Positions 35,242 through 44,280 of a DNA stretch of 64,000 nt are shown in pieces (position 1 is the first letter of the stretch; each line of letters opens with the position of its first letter). The stretch lies in the NCBI GenBank assembly GCA_963728295.1, contig CAVSKB010000019.1, forward strand, positions 248,001 to 312,000, read 5' to 3'. This DNA comes from DATJKD01 sp963728295. Its GTDB lineage: Bacteria; Pseudomonadota; Gammaproteobacteria; Steroidobacterales; Steroidobacteraceae. The notes under the pieces were generated by a model. That model searched no databases, was not told the origin of the DNA, and was given only the letters and a program-made list of their open reading frames with translations. Both the position numbers and the translations under genes were made by a program.

Positions 35242-35556
35242 TCAGGCGCCCAGGATGCCGGTGATCTGGACTTCGGTATACGGCTGCCGGTGCGTGCCCT
35301 GACGCAGGTAGTGCTTGCGTCGGCGGAATTTCACGATACCGTACTTGTCGCTCTTCCCGTGCGCCTGGACCGTGCCGGTCACCTTTCCGCCCGAGACGAA
35401 TGGTGTGCCAACCTTGATGCCGTCGCCTTCGCCGACGAGCAGGACCTTGTCGAACTCGACCGTGGCGCCCGGCTCGGCCACGAGCTTCTCGATGCGGACC
35501 ACGTCGCCTTCGGCCACGCGATATTGCTTGCCGCCCGTCGCAATGACTGCGTACAT
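35242..35556 (-). CDS. rplU: 50S ribosomal protein L21
   Basis: 104 residues: MYAVIATGGKQYRVAEGDVV, VEFDKVLLVGEGDGIKVGTP and KFRRRKHYLRQGTHRQPYTE are standard for L21. It binds 23S rRNA. The start at 35556 gives the universal MYAVI beginning; a 4-codon upstream extension is not conserved. First gene of rplU-rpmA-obgE and divergent from ispB. Confidence 0.97.
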   Translation of the reverse strand: MYAVIATGGKQYRVAEGDVVRIEKLVAEPGATVEFDKVLLVGEGDGIKVGTPFVSGGKVTGTVQAHGKSDKYGIVKFRRRKHYLRQGTHRQPYTEVQITGILGA

Positions 35557-35609
35557 GAGCCTCGTCACTCCTGAAGGGGGGCCGCTCGGACCCGCAGAAA
35601 GGGGCGCGA

Positions 35610-35638
35610 ATTCTACGGATGCGGGCCGCCAGAATCAA
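35610..35638 (-). promoter_or_regulatory. Candidate sigma-70 promoter of rplU-rpmA
   Basis: On the minus strand TTGATT (35638-35633), 17 bp, TAGAAT (35615-35610). Both boxes match consensus at five of six positions or nearly so, with optimal spacing, 54 bp upstream of the rplU start in the divergent gap with ispB. Confidence 0.6.
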
Positions 35639-35714
35639 GCGCTTAGGCCGTCCCGGGCATTCCCTCAACCCGGTCAGGCGGTTACCATCGCGCCGTTCGA
35701 TCGGACCCGCCCAA

Positions 35715-36685
35715 ATGCCAATGGAAGAGATCAGAGTACTGGTCGCGGACGACCTGCGCCGCGTCGACCAGGTGGTGGTCGCGCGCCTCGCGAGCGACGT
35801 CGCGCTCGTAAACCAGGTCGCCCACTACATCGTCGGCCGGCGGCGGCAAGCGGCTGCGCCCGCTGGCGGTGGTGCTCGCGGCCCGCGCCTGCGGCTACGA
35901 AGGCGACGCGGCACGTCGAGGCTGCCGCCGTCATCGAGTTCATCCACACGGCGACGCTGCTCCACGACGACGTCGTGGACGGATCCGACCTGCGTCGCGG
36001 CCGCGAAACCAGCAACCACGTGTGGGGAAATTCCGCGAGCGTGCTGGTCGGCGACTACCTGTACTCGCGCGCCTTCCAGATGATGGTCAGCCTCGGCGAC
36101 CTCCGGATCCAGGAAGTGATGGCGAATGCCACGAACACGATCGCCGAGGGCGAGGTGCTGCAGCTCATGAACGCGCACGACCCCGACACCTCGGAGCAGA
36201 GCTACCTCGAGGTCATCAATCGCAAGACCGCGCGGCTGTTCGAGGCCGGCGCTCAGATCGCCGCGATCCTCGCGGGGGCGACACCGGCTGTCGAACGCAG
36301 CATGGCCGCGTATGGGCACCATGTCGGCATGGCCTTCCAGCTCGTCGACGACGCGCTCGACTATCGCGCGGACCGAGCCGAGTTGGGCAAGAACCTGGGC
36401 GACGACCTGGCGGAGGGCAAGGCGACGCTGCCGCTCATCCACGCGATCGCCCACGCGGCACCCGACGATGCGACAGTGCTGCGAAGCGCCGTGGAAAGCG
36501 GTGGGCTGCAGGACTTCGAGCTGATCCGCCGAATAATTGAATCGGCAGGAGGCCTTGAGTACACTGCGCGGCTCGCGCGTCGCGAGGCCAATCTCGCGAT
36601 CGAAGCCCTGGCCGGGATTCCCGATTCGGCGTACAGACGGGCGCTAAGCGCGCTGGCGGATTTCGCGGTGACTCGTACCCACTGA
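35715..36685 (+). CDS. ispB: Octaprenyl-type polyprenyl diphosphate synthase (two frame breaks)
   Basis: About 322 residues in three frames. The N-terminal part MEEIRVLVADDLRRVDQVVV...VAHYIVG continues as GGKRLRPLAVVLAARACGYE and then RHVEAAAVIEFIHTATLLHDD. A surplus base near 35842 and another near 35912 account for this. Catalytic motifs are intact: first Asp-rich LLHDDVVDGSDLRRG, and second Asp-rich QLVDDALDYRAD. It makes the long prenyl tail of ubiquinone. The rplU/ispB divergent pair and the tRNA-Pro after ispB are usual in gammaproteobacteria. Two breaks in an essential gene point to sequence error. Confidence 0.9.
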
Positions 36686-36703
36686 TTGCAGCCGCGACGG
36701 ACA

Positions 36704-36780
36704 CGGGATGTAGCTCAGCCTGGTAGAGCACTACGTTCGGGACGTAGGAGTCGGAGGTTCAAATCCTCTCATCCCGACCA
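36704..36780 (+). tRNA. tRNA-Pro (CGG anticodon)
   Basis: 77-nt cloverleaf with encoded CCA: acceptor stem CGGGATG/CATCCCG, D-arm GCTCAGCCTGGTAGAGC, anticodon stem CTACG/CGTAG around loop TTCGGGA (anticodon CGG), and T-arm GGAGGTTCAAATCCTCT. It lies 18 bp after ispB on the same strand. Confidence 0.96.
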
Positions 36781-36890
36781 ATCCTTGCAATGGCTTACGT
36801 AGGCTCTGCGACTACTACATGTCCCCACGCCGAACTGTGAGCCCACCTGGATGCCACGAAGACGCCAGGCGAACAGACAGCGCACGCCGG

Positions 36891-37139
36891 CTAGAGCCGG
36901 TCAAGAGTCTGCGCGTAGTACTGCGACGACGGATCGTGGCAGATACCGGATCGACTTTTCTTGACGACACCACCACGACCTGGCGCGGGACTTCCGTGGC
37001 AGTGGTAGTCGCCAGTCTTTCGATTGTGGTGATCTGAATGCGCTGACGCGGCTGGCACAAGGAACACCGCAAGCAGTGTCACCGAGCATTTCTGCCGAGT
37101 TCGTTGAGAGACCGCATGCGGCTCGCCCTTCAGAATCAC
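36891..37139 (-). CDS. Small secreted protein with YHCH and ICHD motifs
   Basis: 82 residues from GTG 37139. A hydrophobic leader (CSVTLLAVFLVPAASA) ends at a signal peptidase I site (ASA-HS). The mature part is rich in His and Cys: AHSDHHNRKTGDYHCHGS and RSGICHDPSSQYYAQT. This YHCH plus SGICHD pairing recurs in short secreted proteins with a metal-binding or HNH-like look, often beside nuclease domains, but no function is established to my knowledge. The start is uncertain, and an ATG in another frame (MRSLNELGRN) could be the real one if an indel lies near 37097. Confidence 0.5.
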   Translation of the reverse strand: MILKGEPHAVSQRTRQKCSVTLLAVFLVPAASAHSDHHNRKTGDYHCHGSPAPGRGGVVKKSRSGICHDPSSQYYAQTLDRL

Positions 37140-37206
37140 GGTGGACCGGTTTCGCGCGCGTACTCGAGGATTGGCCGCTACACTCTGACGCCATGGGGGC
37201 CGTCGA

Positions 37207-39421
37207 GTGACCGACACGCCGACAGAGCGTGAAGCTGAGAGCACCTGGACCAGACTGCGCCGGCGCAAGGTCGTCCAGTGGGGACTTGTCTACATCGCCG
37301 CGGCGCCTGGGGTTTTCTGCAGGGGCTCGAGTACGTCAGCGAAGCTTTCGGGTGGCCGACGCCAGCTCCACCAGGTCGCACTCTCGCACTCCTGATCGGC
37401 TTGCCGGTCGTCCTGGTTCTCGCCTGGTATCACGGCGATCGGGGACAGCAGCGCATCACGACCCCGGAATTCGCGATCCTCACGCTGCTCCTGCTGCTCG
37501 GCGGCGGGGCGTTCTGGTACTACCAGCGCGCAAGCGAGGCCGGCAGCGACCGCAGCCTCAGCGGCAACCACGGCGAAACCGGACACATCGCCCGCAGCGA
37601 AAGATGCACGGCCCTCCGTCGCTGTGCTGCCCTTCGAGAACCGCAGCCGCGAAGCGGACGACGCCTACTTCGTCGACGGCATCCACGACGACATCCTCAC
37701 CCAGCTGTCGAAGATCAGTGCACTGAAGGTCATCTCGCGCACCTCGGTTGAGCAGTTCCGCGACACGAAGCTATCGATGAAGGTAATCGCTGAGCAACTG
37801 GGGGTCGCGAAGATCCTCGAGGGAGGCGTACAGCGAGCCGGCGACAGGGTGCGCATCAACGTGCAGCTCATCGACGCGAGCAGCGACGCCCACCTCTGGG
37901 CGGAGACCTACGACCGCGAGCTCACCGCAGCAAACATATTCGCAATCCAGAGCGAGCTTTCAACGGCAATCGCTGGGGCGCTGAAGGCGACGTTGACCCC
38001 AGCCGAACGCAAGCACCTGAGTGCCATTCCAACAAAGAACCTCGAGGCCTGGGAGGCCTACCAGCTCGGCAAGCAACGCATGGCCCGGCGCACGACCGAG
38101 GCGCTCGCCGAAGCGGAAGGATTCTTCCAGCAAGCGATCGATCGCGACCCGAATTTCGCGCTCGCCTATGTTGGCCTGGCGGACTCACTCACGCTGCAGG
38201 CGGGCTACGGTGGCGCCGAGCTCGAGGCGGTGATCGCGCGAGTGAAAATGCTTGTTGCCAAGGCGCAGTCGCTCGACCCGGGGCTGGCGGAAGCCGTTGT
38301 GAGTTCCGCGGCGCTGGCCCAGGCACTGAACGACTGGCCGAAGGCCGAGGCAGAGTTCCGTCGCGCCATCGAGTTGAACCCCAACTACGCCACGGCCCAC
38401 CAATGGTACAGCGGACTACTGCACTATATCGGCCGTAAAGACGATGCCTTGGTGCATGCACGGCGCGCGGCAGAGCTCGACCCGATGTCGGCCATCGTCA
38501 GAAACAGTCTGGCGCAAATGCTGATGGGCCGGGGGCAGTTTGCCGATGCACTCACCGAATTGGCTAGGGCGATCGAGATCGACCCTTCACAACCGAATGC
38601 ATACTTTGAAATTGGACTCACCAACGCCTATGCCCTCGGTCGCATTGACCAGGGAGTGCCCTGGATAGCCCGGTCGGTGGAACTCGACCCAGGGAATCCC
38701 ACCGGCCCCGCGTATTTGGCTGGCATGTACTTCGATCTGGGCGACGATGCGACAGGGGAGCGTTTGGTGGCGCAGTCCTTGCGGGTCGACAAGGGGCAAG
38801 GACCGCCGGACTTTGCAGCCAGTATCGCGGCGCTGTATCGAGCTCAATCCGACGTCGCATTGAAGCACGCGCAGGATGCCTTGAAGGCCATGCCCCAAGC
38901 TACCGTGATGCTGGCAGTGCAGCGGAATGCTGACCTGCGGGCCAACGACTACGCCTCCGCGCGGAACCGCTATGCCCGAGCGTTCCCGGAGCTGATCGCG
39001 AGCGGGTCGCCCAGGGTTGATGCCCGCAACTTCTGGGCGGCGATCGACCTTGCGCTAGTATTGCAGCGGAGCGGCGACGACGCTGCCGCCGACAAGCTGC
39101 TCGACCTTAGTGACGTCGCAATCGCTTGGCTGCCCTCGCTTGGGAGAAGAGGGCTTCGGCATCGCCGATGTGCAGATACACGCGCTGCGCGGCGAAAAGA
39201 CCAAAGCACTCTCGGCGTTACGGGAAGCGGAGCGCGCAGGCTGGCGTGGTCCGAATTGGCGTTATTACCGCGACCACGATCCCGAGCTGGCGTCGATCCG
39301 CAACGAACCCGAGTTCAAGGCGATCTTCGCCGACATCGAACGCGACATGGCACGCCAGCGTGCTGCCCTCGCCGCGCGTCCGAAGGATGCACCGCTCGAT
39401 CTAGCGGCGACTGGGACGTGA
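37207..39421 (+). CDS. Membrane FlgO/TolB-like TPR protein (several frame breaks)
   Basis: About 737 residues in four frame segments. Start GTG 37207: LRRRKVVQWGLVYIAAA, then WGFLQGLEYVSEAFGW, a helix ALLIGLPVVLVLAWYHGDRG, another LLLLLGGGAFWYYQR, then AVLPFENRSREADDAYFVDG and ILEGGVQRAGDRVRINVQLI (FlgO/TolB-N-like domain). TPR repeats follow from about residue 270 (ALAEAEGFFQQAIDRDPNFA, AEAEFRRAIELNPNYATAHQ). The C-terminus (FGIADVQIHALRGEKTKAL) is in a further frame. Breaks lie near 37303, 37560 and 39137. Related proteins carry an N-terminal adenylate cyclase or a winged helix; none is seen here. Role: likely envelope scaffold or signalling, unknown. Confidence 0.75.
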
Positions 39422-39523
39422 CCGTGTGATGAACGGCCGCCGCGCCGAATTTACCGTCAGGCCGCAAGGGGGCAGGCCCATCAGGGGCATTAAGCAAATT
39501 TGTTGAGGCGACAGGAGGAATCC

Positions 39524-39940
39524 CATGGCCACCAGAATCCGCAAAGTGAACTATGTCTACATCAAGGCGCCGAACCGGCCCGGACAGGCGACGCGCATAT
39601 TGATCGCGCTGCGCAACGCTGGCGTAAACCTGCTCGCGTTCTCCGGGTTCCCCGGGGACGCGGCACGTCGCAAATCGACCTCGTGACGGACGACCTGGCC
39701 GGGCTCAAGCGAGTCGCTCGCCGCGAAGGGTGGAAGCTCAGCGGCACGAAGCGAGCGTTCCTCGTTCAGGGCGCGGACAGGGTCGGCGCCGCAGTCACAC
39801 CGATCGCAAAGATCGCGGAGCGGAAGATCAACGTGATTGCGGCCGACGGCGTCGCGGCAGGCATGGGACGCTTTGGCATGATCTTCTGGGTTCCGCCTCG
39901 CCATTACGCCCGGGCCGCGAAGGTGCTCGGCGCGCGGTGA
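39524..39940 (+). CDS. ACT-domain-like small protein (frame break near 39657)
   Basis: About 138 residues. Start ATG 39524 after ACAGGAGG: RIRKVNYVYIKAPNRPGQAT, then LRNAGVNLLAFSGFPG, continuing in another frame as TSQIDLVTDDLAGLKRVARR and KIAERKINVIAADGVAAGMG. The two halves look like tandem ACT-type alpha/beta folds (beta-strand with NRPGQ, helix, SGFP loop). The break falls in a CCCCGGGG run, consistent with a missing base. ACT domains usually bind amino acids, but no catalytic domain is attached. Conserved in form, no function assigned. Confidence 0.7.
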   Translation, partial: HGHQNPQSELCLHQGAEPARTGDAHIDRAAQRWRKPARVLRVPRGRGTSQIDLVTDDLAGLKRVARREGWKLSGTKRAFLVQGADRVGAAVTPIAKIAERKINVIAADGVAAGMGRFGMIFWVPPRHYARAAKVLGAR

Positions 39941-39983
39941 CGATCTGCGGAGAACCGCTCGGTCTTTTCCAAAGCTCGCGCGG

Positions 39984-40289
39984 TCAGGTCTTATAGCGGC
40001 GCATCAGACCCGACTGCCGTGCACGGCGGCGTCGGTCGGCAGTTCTCTCGCATTCTTCGAGCCGGATCTCGAGCAGTGAGAGTTGTCCAAAAAGCGAGTC
40101 GCGTTGCGCGGGTTCGAGCCTTAGTTTGGGACAGAGGTGCTTGATCCGTCGGTAGGTCAACCGCACCTCGGAACACTCGTGCGCGGTCACGCCCGGATCG
40201 TCCGCCGTGAGTGCGTGCTTTACCCTCAGCAACGCGCCGTTCACATCTTCCATTGCGAACTCGTATGGCGTCAGAGTGTCGTCGCGCAA
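39984..40289 (-). CDS. Hypothetical protein
   Basis: 101 residues, soluble, helical and charged: YEFAMEDVNGALLRVKHALT, HECSEVRLTYRRIKHLCPKL, LLEIRLEECERTADRRRRAR. No domain recognised. It faces the ACT-like gene tail to tail with 43 bp between. Amino-acid composition looks coding and no better frame is available; confidence is moderate. The 150 bp between it and the outer-membrane protein gene hold nothing recognisable. Confidence 0.5.
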   Translation of the reverse strand: MRDDTLTPYEFAMEDVNGALLRVKHALTADDPGVTAHECSEVRLTYRRIKHLCPKLRLEPAQRDSLFGQLSLLEIRLEECERTADRRRRARQSGLMRRYKT

Positions 40290-40441
40290 GTGCCCCGTCC
40301 TTGGTCACGCTGCCTGGCTGTTCAAGCCGGTGTCTCCAGCATGAGCCGGGCGTGCCGGACGTCGCTGTCCGACAATGTGCCTTGTTCGCGTAGGAGTCGG
40401 GGTTTGGAAGCTGAGCCCCGGGCGCGCCTCCTGGCGACCGC

Positions 40442-41158
40442 TCAGAACCGGAAGGTGACTCCGAGCTGCGCGCCCTGCGTGACGACGTCGTACTTGAACT
40501 CACTCAGCCCGCTGCCCTCATCGTAGTCCATCGAAATCGCGCGGTATCCGGCCTGCATCGACGCGCGCTCGCCGAACTGCCAGCTCACATATGGAAAGAG
40601 CTGCCAGGCGAAGTCCGACCCGACGCCGAAGCCACCCACGTCGCCACGCAGGTTGAAGGTCCACGCCTCGCCCATCGGCAGCATCAGCCGGCCACCGATG
40701 ATCGGGTCCCACCAGTCGACCGTGCCCGATGGGTTGCGTCCGAAGGGGCCGCGTATCTCGGTCGACAGGTTGGTGTAGCGCGCGCCGACGATCGTCTCGA
40801 AGCGATCGGATACACGGAAGCTTGCGCTTGGCTCGACATTCCACTGATCGACGTCGGCGGCGACCGGTCCCTTCGAGCCACCCAGCCCCATATAGATGAC
40901 TTCGGTTGTGAACGCCCAGCGACCGCGCGCGACGCGCACTGACCCCATGCCGCCCATTTCGAGATTCTCGACAACGTCTCCGAAGCTGACGTCGATGTCG
41001 GCTTCGTTGCCCGCCACGCCGATCGTCCCGTCCATGCCGGCGCCGAGTAAGAAGACGGAAAGATCGACGGTCCAGGCCTCGTCCGGTGCCTGGGCAGCGG
41101 CCGGTAGCGCTGCGGTGATGAGCACGATCAGCGACGCGACCTGAGCGGACTTTCGCAT
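40442..41158 (-). CDS. Outer-membrane beta-barrel protein
   Basis: 238 residues. A Sec signal peptide (SLIVLITAALPAAAQA) is followed by alternating beta-strands with aromatic girdles (RWAFTTEVIYMGLGG, SFRVSDRFETIVGARYTN, YVSWQFGERASMQAGYRAI) and a C-terminal LGVTFRF, the BAM-recognition signal with terminal Phe. Size suggests an 8-10 stranded barrel. Function unknown; related barrels are annotated only as OmpA/OmpW-like porins. The ribosome site and start codon region is duplicated in tandem (see repeat at 41154). Confidence 0.82.
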   Translation of the reverse strand: MRKSAQVASLIVLITAALPAAAQAPDEAWTVDLSVFLLGAGMDGTIGVAGNEADIDVSFGDVVENLEMGGMGSVRVARGRWAFTTEVIYMGLGGSKGPVAADVDQWNVEPSASFRVSDRFETIVGARYTNLSTEIRGPFGRNPSGTVDWWDPIIGGRLMLPMGEAWTFNLRGDVGGFGVGSDFAWQLFPYVSWQFGERASMQAGYRAISMDYDEGSGLSEFKYDVVTQGAQLGVTFRF

Positions 41159-41187
41159 GAATCCTCCAGACGCATGAATCCTCCAGA
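41154..41187 (-). repeat. 17-bp tandem duplication of ribosome site and start codon
   Basis: Two perfect copies of TCTGGAGGATTCATGCG (minus strand) stand head to tail before the beta-barrel gene. Each carries a GGAGG and an ATG. The inner ATG (41158) opens the barrel gene; the outer ATG (41175) is out of frame and would give only a short peptide, so initiation there could reduce expression of the main gene. Confidence 0.85.
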
Positions 41188-41328
41188 AAATCGGACATAT
41201 TCCTGTAGGTGAGGCCCTACACGGATATGCGTGGCCGGGCGTCTGTGCTGTCTACGGCCGCCACCTATGCTGGACGGGACTGAAGCATACCGCGACGGCG
41301 TGTCGTTGCGATGTGGAGGAACGATCGG

Positions 41329-41877
41329 ATGAACAGATCAATGATGATCGGGATCGTGGCAGGCGGCATCGCTGCAACTGCGCTAGGCGCAGTGGCGAGC
41401 TACAAGATGATCGAGGACCGGCAGAACTATGCCCAGGTGCTCGCTGTCGAACCCGTGACCAAGACGGTGCGGACGCCCCGCCAGGTGTGTCACGACGAGA
41501 TGGTGACGCATCAGGCGCCCGTGAAGGACCCGAAGCGCGTAACCGGTGCCGTGGTCGGTGCCGTCGTCGGCGGCGTGCTCGGCAACCAGATCGGCGATGG
41601 CCGCGGACAGACCGCCGCGACCGTGGCCGGGGCTGCGGCCGGCGGCTACGCCGGCAGCAAGATCCAGAAGAAGACGCAGGAGGCCAACACGTACCAGGCC
41701 AGCGAGACCCGCTGCTCGACCGTGTACGACACGACCGAGAAGGCCGATGGCTACGAGGTCACGTACCGGCTGGGTGATGACACGGGCAGCGTGCACATGG
41801 ACCGTCACCCTGGCGAGCGCATCCCCGTGAGGGATGGTGAGCTCGTGCTGGGTGAGGCCGCGCAGGCGTCGAGCTGA
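41329..41877 (+). CDS. Glycine-zipper 2TM surface-antigen-like protein
   Basis: 182 residues from ATG 41329 (TGGAGGA about nine bases upstream; ATG 41311 is an alternative). An N-terminal helix (MIGIVAGGIAATALGAVASY) anchors it. A glycine-zipper 2TM domain follows (VTGAVVGAVVGGVLGNQIGD and TAATVAGAAAGGYAGSKIQK), as in SlyB and Rickettsia 17-kDa antigen families. The C-terminal part has paired Cys (VCHDEM and TRCSTVYD) and a beta-rich tail (YEVTYRLGDDTGSVHMDR). Such proteins sit in the envelope. Its transcript ends at a strong terminator. Confidence 0.82.
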   Translation: MNRSMMIGIVAGGIAATALGAVASYKMIEDRQNYAQVLAVEPVTKTVRTPRQVCHDEMVTHQAPVKDPKRVTGAVVGAVVGGVLGNQIGDGRGQTAATVAGAAAGGYAGSKIQKKTQEANTYQASETRCSTVYDTTEKADGYEVTYRLGDDTGSVHMDRHPGERIPVRDGELVLGEAAQASS

Positions 41878-41902
41878 CACTCGCCGCTTGATTGGTACCC
41901 CG

Positions 41903-41950
41903 GCCTGACGGCGACGGCGCACGGATGCGACGTCGCCGTCAGGCTTTTTT
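41903..41950 (+). terminator. Rho-independent terminator
   Basis: GCCTGACGGCGACG (41903-41916) pairs perfectly with CGTCGCCGTCAGGC (41931-41944): a 14-bp stem with a 14-nt loop, followed by six T. It ends the glycine-zipper transcript 25 bp after its stop and sits before the convergent gfa gene. Confidence 0.9.
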
Positions 41951-41974
41951 CGGTTCGGCTTCCTGCGAATCGCC

Positions 41975-42547
41975 TCAGGCCAGGACGCCTTTCGCCTTCG
42001 CGGTGTGCGTCGCGATGGCGTCCATCAACCCGGGCGACAGACAGTCATAGGGCTCGAGCTTGAGCTCGCGCAGCCGCGCCCGCACCGCTCCCATCTGGTC
42101 GGGCTTCGTACCCGACTCGATGATAGAGGAAACAAAAGCGGCGAATTCCGGTGCTGACCAGCCGCTGTCCTTCGACAGCTCGGTGTGCACGAAGTCGAAC
42201 CCGTAGAACGGATGGTTCTTGTTCTCGATTCGGCCGTACATGTGCACGCCACACCCCGTGCAGGCGTAACGCTGTATCGGCGCCGAACTGTCGACCACCT
42301 TGAGCTTATCGGCGTTCGAGGTGACCTTGAGCTTGTCCCGTCCGATGACGGCAACCTGTGAGAACATCGCGCCCTTCGGTTTCCAGCACTTGGTGCAGCC
42401 ACAGACGTGGTTGTACGCGGTGTTGCCCTCCAGGCCCACCGTAACCGGGCCCGAGCTGCACCGGCAGGTGAGTGTGCCGCCGGAGAAATTAGCACTGCCC
42501 GGCTTGACCCCCTGATCGACCGCGGGATGTATCGAAAATGCAGCCAT
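41975..42547 (-). CDS. gfa: S-(hydroxymethyl)glutathione synthase (Gfa)
   Basis: 190 residues, the length of Paracoccus Gfa. The zinc ligands are in TCRCSSGPV, HVCGCTKCWKPKG and YACTGCGVHMYG; SIHPAVDQGVKPGSANFSGG and HPFYGFDFVHTEL are family hallmarks. It helps glutathione capture formaldehyde, the first step of the glutathione-dependent route that ends in formate. The NAD-dependent formate dehydrogenase operon 6.5 kb away would finish this oxidation. The intervening adhC/frmA-type dehydrogenase is not in the window. Upstream gap 42548-42823 (276 bp) shows no gene. Confidence 0.92.
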   Translation of the reverse strand: MAAFSIHPAVDQGVKPGSANFSGGTLTCRCSSGPVTVGLEGNTAYNHVCGCTKCWKPKGAMFSQVAVIGRDKLKVTSNADKLKVVDSSAPIQRYACTGCGVHMYGRIENKNHPFYGFDFVHTELSKDSGWSAPEFAAFVSSIIESGTKPDQMGAVRARLRELKLEPYDCLSPGLMDAIATHTAKAKGVLA

Positions 42548-42823
42548 GGTCGCTTCCCCTCCTGATTGAGACCCATCGAGGCACGCGATTCTGATCGCAT
42601 CACGGTCGGCCCGCCAGTCGCGACCGTCGGGGTCATACCCTGCACGCAGCGCCGAGCCCTAACCCTTTTCAGCCGGCGACGCCATCGGCGCCTTCCTACG
42701 AACCCTGCCGCGGACAGCCGACAGCGCTCCGTGGGGGCGGTGCCGATACTTGCCCGCGTCGATAATTCCCCGCCATGACAACGGCGGCGGAATCTGCCTC
42801 AATCCGATCATGGAGCCACTGCT

Positions 42824-43108
42824 GTGTTGCGATATCCGGGTCTCTTTCTCGTACTTGCCCTGATCGCGGGCGCGTTCGGATACGGCGGTCTCGCCGGCAG
42901 CCTCGCGGAACTCCTGCAGACGCTTCTTTTCGTGTTCGTCGCCCTGGCCGCCTTGGGCTGCGTCATCAATCGCACCCAGGAACCCATGGACCGCGGACGT
43001 GAGGGACGGGTGGGGGGATCTGACCCTGCCCCTGACGGAAATCACTCGGCGCTCGGCCAGCCCGACAAACGACGCACCAAGACTTCCATGAAGGCATTTG
43101 CCCGCTGA
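42824..43108 (+). CDS. DUF1328-like small membrane protein
   Basis: The first 50 residues (GTG 42824, GGAG 9 bases upstream) form two hydrophobic segments, YPGLFLVLALIAGAFGYGG and ETLLFVFVALAALG-like, matching the short DUF1328/UPF0391 family. Those proteins end after about 55-60 residues. Here the frame goes on to 94 residues with a hydrophilic tail (QEPMDRGREGRVGG...), the last 67 bp of it antisense to the convergent E2 gene. Either the tail is real or an indel hides an earlier stop. Function of the family is unknown, although it is often stress-associated. Confidence 0.6.
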   Translation: MLRYPGLFLVLALIAGAFGYGGLAGSLAELLQTLLFVFVALAALGCVINRTQEPMDRGREGRVGGSDPAPDGNHSALGQPDKRRTKTSMKAFAR

Positions 43109-44280
43109 CCGTCCATCACGCGGTGGTCGATGGTCAGCGTCAGGTAGCAGCGCGGGCGGATGGTGACGCGTTCCTCACCATCGCTATCGACTACCGCGGG
43201 CCTCCGCTCGAGCTTGCCCAGCCCTAAGATCGCCGATTGCGGCTGATTGATCACGATCGGCGCCGCAAGAAGGCTGCCGCTCACACCGTGATTCGAAATG
43301 GTAAAGGTGCCGCCCCGGACCTCGGCCGGTGTCAGCCGGTCCTCGCGGGCGCGCGTCGTCAGGTCTCCGAGGCGACGGGCGATCTCGTCCAGGCCGAGCG
43401 CGGCGACATCGCGAATCACCGGCACGATCAATTCGCCACCGGGTAGCGCGGTCCCGACTCCGATGTCGATGCGCTCGAGGATCTCGACCGCATCGTCCGT
43501 CCAGCGCGCATTTGTCTCCGGCACCGCGCGGATCGCATCGACGCACGCGGCGATCACGTACGCCGTGAGCGTCAAGGGCGCGCCACGCGACGCGAAGGCC
43601 TCGCGGTGCCGCTCGCGATGCGCAAGCACGGCGCCGAAATCCGCCTCGAAGACCGTCGTGACGTGCGGAGCCGTGTGCAGCAGGCTCGTTACCATGTGCT
43701 CGGCGATCCGGCGACGGAGCGCCGAATGCGGCACGCGGCGTATCCCGGCCTCCTCGGCTGGCCTGCCTGCGATACGAGCGCCTGCGCCGGAAGGCTGTGC
43801 CTGCGCGCTCGAGCGGGCAGCAACGTGTGCGAGTACGTCGTCGGCAGTGATACGTCCACCGGTGCCGCTGCCGGTAAGCTCGCCCGGTTGCACGCGGTGT
43901 TCGGCCAGCAGGCGGCGCACCGCCGGACTCATGATGCCGGTGGCCGCCGCCGGCTCAGCCGCGCTCGGGGTACTTCGCACAGACGCAGGTACCGCGCGCG
44001 CCGCCGGTATCACTGCGACCACGGCGGAACGATCGACGGACGCATCGATGCTGCCGAGGCGGTCACCCGGTGCGACCTCGTCCTCTGCCTGCTTGAAGAT
44101 CTCCCGCAATACGCCGTCTGCGGGCGATGGGATCTCGACCGTCACCTTGTCCGTTTCCAGCTCGATCAGCGGCTCATCCCGCGTCACCCGATCGCCCGGC
44201 GCCTTGAGCCAGCGCAGGATGCGCGACTGCGTGCCCTCGGACTCCTCCGCGGGCGCGCGAACGTCGACACTCGTGTCCAT
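43042..44280 (-). CDS. 2-oxoacid dehydrogenase E2 (dihydrolipoyl acyltransferase)
   Basis: 412 residues. An N-terminal lipoyl domain has the modified Lys in ELETDKVTVEIPSPADG. A peripheral subunit-binding domain follows (SPAVRRLLAEHRVQPGELTG, GRITADDVLAH), then the catalytic domain with MTSLLHTAPHVTTVFEAD-type core and the active-site His in TLTIDHRVMDGQRAN. It transfers the acyl group from E1 to CoA. Its start overlaps the E1 stop by one base (TGATG), so the pair is co-translated. No E3 gene is present. Pairing with a fused E1 and an Lrp regulator favours branched-chain or related 2-oxoacids over pyruvate, but specificity is not provable here. Confidence 0.9.
   Translation of the reverse strand: MDTSVDVRAPAEESEGTQSRILRWLKAPGDRVTRDEPLIELETDKVTVEIPSPADGVLREIFKQAEDEVAPGDRLGSIDASVDRSAVVAVIPAARAVPASVRSTPSAAEPAAATGIMSPAVRRLLAEHRVQPGELTGSGTGGRITADDVLAHVAARSSAQAQPSGAGARIAGRPAEEAGIRRVPHSALRRRIAEHMVTSLLHTAPHVTTVFEADFGAVLAHRERHREAFASRGAPLTLTAYVIAACVDAIRAVPETNARWTDDAVEILERIDIGVGTALPGGELIVPVIRDVAALGLDEIARRLGDLTTRAREDRLTPAEVRGGTFTISNHGVSGSLLAAPIVINQPQSAILGLGKLERRPAVVDSDGEERVTIRPRCYLTLTIDHRVMDGQRANAFMEVLVRRLSGWPSAE

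Noticed and set aside
33216..36540. murJ and ispB as pseudogenes
   Set aside because: All catalytic residues are kept and only single-base shifts intervene, in essential genes of an assembly with the same fault elsewhere.
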